Below are positions 58,264 through 64,000 of a stretch of 64,000 bases of DNA, in pieces; the first letter of the stretch is position 1; every line of letters starts with the position of its first letter. This DNA comes from Phragmites australis (lineage: Eukaryota > Streptophyta > Magnoliopsida > Poales > Poaceae), in contig NC_084927.1 in assembly GCF_958298935.1 (NCBI RefSeq), positions 27,912,001 through 27,976,000 on the forward strand. The letters run 5' to 3'. The notes beneath the pieces are model-generated. The model had not been told where the DNA came from. It did no database searches and saw only the letters and a list, made by a program, of their open reading frames with translations. A program made the position numbers and the translations under genes.

Positions 58264-59913
58264 TCAATGGATCGGCCGGTAGTAGCTGTAGGCGCTGTAG
58301 AAGGTCTGCGTCATGGTGAGCAGCAGCAGGAACACACCGGCGACGACGGAGACGATCGCCCACGGGTTGCTGAAGTAGTTGTGCTGCAGGCTGGCGATCC
58401 ACGTGCTCCACTTGTACTCGTAGTACCTGTTCACCTGGTCCGACAGCCCGGAGAGGTAGCTGTCGTTGATGTCGAACACGACCTCGTTGCAGAGCCGGTT
58501 GAAGAGGTCGGCTACCTCGGCGTCGCTACCGAGCCAATGCTCGATGATGCCGCGGTCGTGCAGGTACTTGACATCCTCCGCCGAGTTGATGAGGTTGTCC
58601 ATGAAGATGGCGTAGGAGGTGACGATGTTGCCGCCCGGGGTGGCGATGTCCATGTGGCACTGCTCGAACGCGATCAGGTTCAGGAACAGCGACTTGGTGC
58701 CATCGTGGATGAGGATGCGCGGGATCTGGAGCACGCCGTTCTCGAACTTGATGTCCCAGAAGCGGTCCGTGTTGCGGCGCCGGCAGCAGATGCCGGCCTC
58801 CCTGAGCTCCGACACGCAGTGCACAAACTGCTGCCGCCGCTTGTCGGCCACGCGCCGCAGACCGGACAACTTCTTGAGCCACAGCCGAGCAGGGGGAGGC
58901 GGCATGGGCTGCAGGCCGGCGAGCAGGAGGCTGCACCGGAACACGTCGAGGCAGTGGAACATCGGACCCGACAACGGGTCGAACGCGGCTGCAGCGTCGG
59001 AGCCGACGGAGGACTCCAGCTTGGACCGGTTCTTGCAGAGCAGCGGGGCGTCGGTCGGCATAAGCGGGTCGAAGAACCGCACGGCCAAGCTGGCGACGGC
59101 GCCGGTCTGTTCTGGGTTGCCGAGCTGGAGCCCGAGCAGGAGATCGAGCACGAACAGCGGTACCTGGTTCTCGAGCAGGATCATGTCGTTACGCACGGCG
59201 TGCATCGCGCCGCGCATGGCGAAGATGGGGTCGTGCCGCGAGTAGCCCAGGTGGTCCTCGAACCCCTTCCCGCCATCCAGCGCGCCGCGGAACAGCTCCA
59301 GCACGAAGGTCCCGTCCAGCACCAGGCACTCCACGAGCTCATTGCTCGCCATCCCGGCGGCGCGGCCCTCGTAGGAGGCGCGCACCCGTTCCTCCAGCGG
59401 CCGCACGGCGCCGAGGTACGCCGTGACGTCGTGCCCCGTGCGCTTGAGGACGTGGTGCAGCGCGCGCCACTTGTGACGCTCCATCTCCCGCAGCCGGCGC
59501 CTGCAGTGGTGGAGCGGGCCGATGGACACCACCTGCGGCGTGTAGGCGCGCTCGTCGCCGTCCCGGAGGCACTTGGGCACGCGGTACACGGACAGGCGGG
59601 CCCACGGGCACGCCGCCTCCTCGGCGCGCGCCTGCGCCAGCTTCCCGCGGATGGTGATCACCCATTCCGAGTCCTGCGGCTTGGGGCTGTGCGCCGGGGA
59701 CTGCGCCCGGGACCGGGTGACGGTCGCGCCAGGGCGGTCCTGCTCCTGGCGCTGGAACGGTGGCGACGACGCGCCGTTGGTGGGCAGCGGCAGGTTCCGT
59801 GGCTGCCACTGCGGCGCCGGTGAGGACTTCTGGAGGTTGGCGTCGACGGCCTCCCTGAGCTTGATGGTGATGAGGTACCAGCTCAGGACGTCCTTGTTGA
59901 AGACGGCGACCAT
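58264..59913 (-). CDS. DUF247 family membrane protein, single exon, intact
   Basis: A 549-aa plant-specific DUF247 protein. I chose the ATG at 59,913 (MVAVFNKDVLSWYLITIKLR), because this N-terminus is typical of grass members. The frame stays open to 60,105, but the extra 64 residues look like translated leader. The DUF247 core begins with VYRVPKCLRD..AYTPQVVSIGPLHH (near residue 105). It includes KWRALHHVLKR, ELVECLVLDGTFVLELF, NDMILLENQVPLFVLDLLL and SLFLNLIAFEQCH. It ends in one C-terminal transmembrane span (WAIVSVVAGVFLLLLTMTQ). The gene is GC-rich, as are many intronless grass genes. The function of most members is unknown; some grass DUF247 genes act in self-incompatibility, but nothing here links this copy to those loci. 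Confidence 0.93.
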   Translation of the reverse strand: MVAVFNKDVLSWYLITIKLREAVDANLQKSSPAPQWQPRNLPLPTNGASSPPFQRQEQDRPGATVTRSRAQSPAHSPKPQDSEWVITIRGKLAQARAEEAACPWARLSVYRVPKCLRDGDERAYTPQVVSIGPLHHCRRRLREMERHKWRALHHVLKRTGHDVTAYLGAVRPLEERVRASYEGRAAGMASNELVECLVLDGTFVLELFRGALDGGKGFEDHLGYSRHDPIFAMRGAMHAVRNDMILLENQVPLFVLDLLLGLQLGNPEQTGAVASLAVRFFDPLMPTDAPLLCKNRSKLESSVGSDAAAAFDPLSGPMFHCLDVFRCSLLLAGLQPMPPPPARLWLKKLSGLRRVADKRRQQFVHCVSELREAGICCRRRNTDRFWDIKFENGVLQIPRILIHDGTKSLFLNLIAFEQCHMDIATPGGNIVTSYAIFMDNLINSAEDVKYLHDRGIIEHWLGSDAEVADLFNRLCNEVVFDINDSYLSGLSDQVNRYYEYKWSTWIASLQHNYFSNPWAIVSVVAGVFLLLLTMTQTFYSAYSYYRPIH

Positions 59914-60129
59914 CGATGGCGGCCGGCGGCTTCTGGGTATAGCGTCTCGTGGTTGCCAAGGCACTGAGCAAGTCTGGCCCCGGGCCCGGGACAGAGAGAG
60001 CAAGGTAATAAGGCACGCGATATGCTGGTGATGATTGATGTGTGGAGGTCTCGTGTTGCTTGTCTGCGTTAAAATATTCGGACAAATAAAAAAAGGGACT
60101 GGCATAACGATTAGTTTGGCCTGCTATCA

Positions 60130-60589
60130 TATTGTCAACGAGCCCAGCTGGTGTCAGCCTGTCGCCACAAGCTAAGTTTGAGCTTAATAGAAACTCTGAG
60201 TAGAAAATCGATCTAAATTAAAGATCTGAGCTTGTTAGGGTTCCAGGTCTGGGAGTTTGAGTAGTTAGCGAGTCTTGAGTATTTTATAGCTTTATTTATA
60301 AACCATATATGCATATAGTCAGTACTTTGAAGTTAGACGATTTAATTTTAGGTTGAATGATGAGATTAAAAATAAATTTGATTAAAGTGAATGAATATCA
60401 GTTTTGCTTCGACGGAAAGCAGTTAGAATTAATCAAGCTTTTGACGAGCTCAAGCTCGATAGGCTCGCGAGCTTATAGTTAGTCTTGAGTTTGGCTTGTT
60501 AGTGCCTTAGCCGAGCTCGAATCGAGCTTATAGCAAGTTGAGTTCGAGTAACTCTCGAGTCTTGAGTTTTTTTAATAACCTTAATTATA
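60130..60589. mobile_element. GAGCTCGA-rich element remnant
   Basis: Words of the type GAGCTCAAGCTCGA, GAGCTCGAATCGAGC and GAGCTTAATAG cluster near both ends of this stretch in both orientations, around an AT-rich centre. This looks like the subterminal repeats of a decayed hAT-like element. Ends and target duplication are not resolved. It is similar in style, not in sequence order, to the flanks of the CHX fragment at 425-1,260. Confidence 0.35.
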
Positions 60590-61013
60590 GAAGACTTTTA
60601 CGGTACACCTAAATGAGTGCATACCGTCTATTTTTTTCATCCGATGGTTTAGATTGTTCCAATGATACTCTATCGCCCACCAGTATCATAGGTATCATTA
60701 AAGAGTATCATAAGAGTAGGATTGAAAAAAAAAATGATAAACTTGTAAATTATATGTTTAATTAGGGGAGGTCAAAATGTTAGTTTATTCTTCGAATAAG
60801 CTTTCACTTATTCTGTTCATTTCATTATTTAGGGTTTTCACCCTCCATCGGCCGGTCGATAGGTGGCGAAGGTCCGAAGTCCGGTCAGTCAATGACGTAA
60901 TTACCCCTAAAGTTACCAAGATAATTACAATAATACCTATTAAAATAGACGGTTGGATCACAACAATGATACTCTTCACTATCTAATATCATGGTGTACT
61001 GTAAAGGTTCTCT
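60590..61013 (-). mobile_element. Second copy of the GAGAAC..TTTACAGTACA MITE, 424 bp
   Basis: This is the same family as the insertion in the receptor kinase at 29,629-30,066, in opposite orientation. Shared internal runs include ACTTGTAAATTATATGTTTA, AATGACGTAATTACCCCTAA and ATTACAATAATACCTA. Its perfect 8-bp target duplication TAATTATA is at 60,582-60,589 and 61,014-61,021. No coding capacity. Confidence 0.93.
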
Positions 61014-64000
61014 AATTATATCTCTCACAAGCCACTGTAATGAAACAAGAAAACAGCTTCTAAGTCCCTTGTTACACTGCATCTGCGTATTCCTAGCGAG
61101 TGTAAAAATTACTTGCGTACTACTAATTTAGTTGTGTTTTAAAAATTTATCATTTTGATCTATATGTTATTTTGCACAGGTGCTCCATATATTAGTGAGA
61201 GAAATAATATTTTATCGAAATACTAATATAAATAGTGTTAACTAGGCAAATTCCGGACGAGCAACATCCTTTGTACACTGTTGCATATCTTTGGTACCCG
61301 AACAACCTCATTCTCGTCTTCTTGCTGTAGGTGGAATATATGAACTGCATACCAATGAGTCAACAATCTAGTACGCAGGGTACAGACAACCTGGGTCTCT
61401 TTTATCTGGCCTTTCGCCTAAGCTTTTTACACTGGTAAAGTGGTAGCAGTAACAAAAAAAAAAAGAACTCGTCAACGTGCTGGCGCTTGCTCGGGAATCG
61501 GATGCTGATTCCTAGCCGTTGGGACGTGGGCGTGTGCTTGGGTCCTTTTTTTTGCACGGAGCGTGTGCTTGGGTCCCGGGAGCACCGCGCAGCGAAGCGG
61601 AACGAGCTGCAGACGGACGATCACGCTACGACTTGCGCACACTCCCACGCCGCCGCGCATGGCGAACCAACCAGCAAGACGGGGTGAGCCTGAACCAGTG
61701 ACGAAGCTCCAGTGAAATGAAGGGTCCAGCCTACAAGATTGGGCCGAGGGGTGTAGAGTTTGGGCTTTGTGAGGTGAGTTAATAGTAAACTTTTGGAGTT
61801 TAGCTAAGATTTCTGGTTTTTTTTTCATGAGTGCATCCGCACCCTTCCCTTCCAAGTAGCTTCGCCTCTGGCCTGAATCCTACTAGATCAAACTCAACAG
61901 TTTCCCTTCACGATCCAAATTTTCGTCGTGAAGGGATTCTTGTTCCCTTCAGCACTTCTAACGGTTTTCCTTCACGGTTCCCTTCACGACGGGATTCCCA
62001 GAGTCATTTCCTTCAGGACGGGATTCTCTATCCGTTCCCTTCGCGATTCCCCTCGAAGTGAAGCTGTTGTAGATGAGAGGAAATAAAGAAAATGAGAACG
62101 GAGAAGGGAATCGGGAAGAGAACGAAATGAAGAGAATATGGTTGGGGGTAACGCAGATGCCCCACACCCGTTCTAGCAGGGAGGCGGTTCCTCTTATGTA
62201 TATATCACGGTGTAATGTCGTCACTGACACACAGGGCCTATTGAGAGTTGGCTTACTGATATACAGTGACGTAAGATCAGATGATCTCCTTCAGGCAGAA
62301 GCAGAGGAAGACACTGCGATTGCTGCTACTGACAAGCACGTTGATCGGGCCGTTCCGGTCAGGCACGGTGGTGCCCGCATCCTGCATGCTATGACTTAAC
62401 TAGACAACCACCAGGGCTCGCTGTCAGCGGCAATAATTCATCCAGATCTGAGCTAGTTGCATGATCTGTAATTGATTAACTGAGAGGCATGGTCCAATGA
62501 TCCTTCAAGATTTGAACGATTTCTTGCTCGTTTCAGGCTAGAGGACGAACGCAATGGTTTCACGACCTGCCGGGTTTCCTCGAGATTGATTGTGGAGTAC
62601 TGTCATGTGCTACACAAGTAATGGCTCTCTTGAGTCCTCGACCTGAATGTGCCACATTATTCATCTCCGGGGAACATTGCACGTTGGAACTTAATTGGAA
62701 CACCCAGAGTAGGTACGTATCCATCATTTCGATCAGAGTAGGTTTGCATCAGTGGGGCTGGAAGCTTACTCTCCAGGCGTTTCCAATTCAGGAACTCCCC
62801 TACTATCGCTCCTACCATCCACCAACCCAGAGGCCGGAACCATGCCTGGCCGAGCGAGATAGATGGCAGGATACGATGGTTGAAACTCTGCAGAAAAACC
62901 ATCATCGCATGATCTGATCGCCCAATTTTGTCATGGTAGGTTAGCAGGAGTAGCGTATCTGAATTCTGAAGTCCGAACGCTTCTCTGCCCAGTTTCCACC
63001 TGACAGCGATGGCCTCCACAGGAACTGTTTGAGGTATTGGATGTATGGACCGACAGCAGATGAAGGGATGCACCCTCCTCGTAAAAAAAAAAGACGGTGC
63101 ATTATGCCGCGCGCCCACCCCGTCAGGGAAGAAGATGACAGCCGAGCATGAACCAGATCAGCCGTCACTGCATAAGCTGATAGGCATCATCTAGACTCCG
63201 GAGCACCAAACACTTGAAACAGTGCTGAGGGATTTGCTTCAAAGATCTTCTGATATAGAGCTGCTATCGTGAAGCTAAAGCAGCATCAACCTATTGAACT
63301 GTAGAAGCGTTGATATCTTAAATGCAGATAAAACGTCCACTTCACGGTCACCACCACGACCCAAAAGGTTTCTCATTTTCAAAGAAAGCACCATCAAATA
63401 CACGTAAAAATATCAAGAGGGAGAAAAGATCTCATCGAGGGTGATTACGCAGGATAACTTACTTTCAGCCAAACAGAGCGATCGAACATATGCAGATACT
63501 CGCACTGAATTTAATGGCAACCAAAGGCTATGCATACCGTGGGCAGTGGGCCACTCGTGTGTGTGTATTTTAGCTCTGACTCTATCATGATAAGCTGTGC
63601 CAGAACTGTTGAAACAGATTGAAACTAATGTGCAAAAGAAAGCGACTGCCAGATGCCTGCGTGCAAACCACATTTGACACCTGACCTGACTATGCACGAT
63701 GCAGCATACATTTTCATCGATTTGAAATCGTGTTTAAGAAGTAGCAAGCTTATTTTCCCTGCACAGAACAAAAAATGCATCGCGGACAAAACTTGAGCGA
63801 TTGCACACCACCTAGAGAAGACAATCCCCCAGTTTCCGTGCCAAAGAAGAGCATCCGAGGCGAAAAAAAACGACAGAGAAATAGACAAAACCCGGCACCC
63901 AGGGCATCTGGTACTGGAAGAGACCCCAGCGCATTTACGCCCACCAATCAGCACAGTGACAGTGCCAGCAGCAGTGGGGGTGACCAGCCAGGTCCGGCAT
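61014..64000. other. Right flank without recognisable genes
   Basis: At 61,900-62,060 words of the CCCTTCACG(A/G)(A/T)/CGTGAAGGGA type recur in both orientations and could be a small repeat. Open frames such as 62,657-63,118 (minus) and 63,625-63,954 (minus) have no domain or splice pattern I recognise. A gene continuing past the right edge cannot be excluded. Confidence 0.35.

Noticed and set aside
58207..59823. 538-codon plus-strand open frame opposite the DUF247 gene
   Set aside because: It is the antisense shadow of a GC-rich gene; its Val/His/Ala/Arg-rich sequence has no domain. The minus strand encodes a clear family protein.
58264..59913. Grass self-incompatibility locus
   Set aside because: S and Z loci carry paired DUF247 genes with a small secreted HPS10-type gene. 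Only one DUF247 gene is visible here and no such partner was found.
62657..63118. 153-codon minus-strand frame near the right edge
   Set aside because: No domain, no splice continuation and no start context that I could support. Left as unassigned sequence.

Overview
The window reads as a stretch of grass (Poaceae) nuclear genome, made of a few host genes separated by layered transposable elements. The pointers are canonical GT-AG plant introns, a Stowaway MITE, SIRE/Maximus-type Copia, CACTA, hAT, MULE-like and Helitron DNA, an Xa21-type non-RD LRR receptor kinase and a DUF247 gene. I cannot name the species. All coordinates and splice junctions were read by eye; no searches were run.

Layout. 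(1) 1-1,260: a broken CHX cation/H+ antiporter fragment (minus), perhaps carried inside a TIR-like element. (2) 1,815-7,048: an intact nine-exon cytosolic poly(A)-binding protein gene (minus, 654 aa), with a Stowaway MITE and a second hairpin MITE in introns, and a telo-box plus an A-tract upstream of its start. (3) 7,085-10,366: unassigned sequence. (4) 10,367-13,335: a tRNA-derived SINE next to an intact five-exon nucleotide-sugar transporter gene of the URGT type (minus, 330 aa). (5) 13.3-25.9 kb: repeats only: a 1.19-kb foldback element with 9-bp target duplications, an old LTR with degenerate ~90-bp repeats, a CACTA end, a PEPC-kinase-like pseudogene, a nested solo LTR, and a 61/75-bp tandem repeat. 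(6) 26.4-31.9 kb: a hAT element, then an LRR receptor kinase broken by one MITE insertion and one frameshift. (7) 32.9-40.1 kb: a CYPRO4/VID27 exon-1 pseudogene, then a Helitron with a damaged Rep/helicase gene, an antisense LRR fragment and a clear 3' terminus.

(8) 40.1-42.1 kb: remains of a second copy of the receptor-kinase locus, interrupted by a LINE and truncated by an LTR element. That LTR element is in turn split by (9) a complete 11.8-kb Copia retrotransposon (42,730-54,513) with matching 5-bp target duplications, 1.6-kb LTRs, gag, pol and an additional env-like third ORF. (10) 54.5-57.5 kb: GC-rich tandem repeats. (11) 58,264-59,913: an intact single-exon DUF247 gene (minus). (12) 59.9-64 kb: a second copy of the MITE that broke the receptor kinase, then sequence without recognisable genes.

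Functional content. The three intact genes are unrelated: mRNA poly(A) binding, Golgi nucleotide-sugar transport and a DUF247 membrane protein. They do not form a pathway. The receptor-kinase locus looks duplicated, with both copies now inactive. The most interesting structures are the promoter-like block ahead of the Copia env-like ORF, the 75-nt in-frame PABP intron, the paired MITE copies with 8-bp target duplications, and host gene pieces inside or beside the Helitron.
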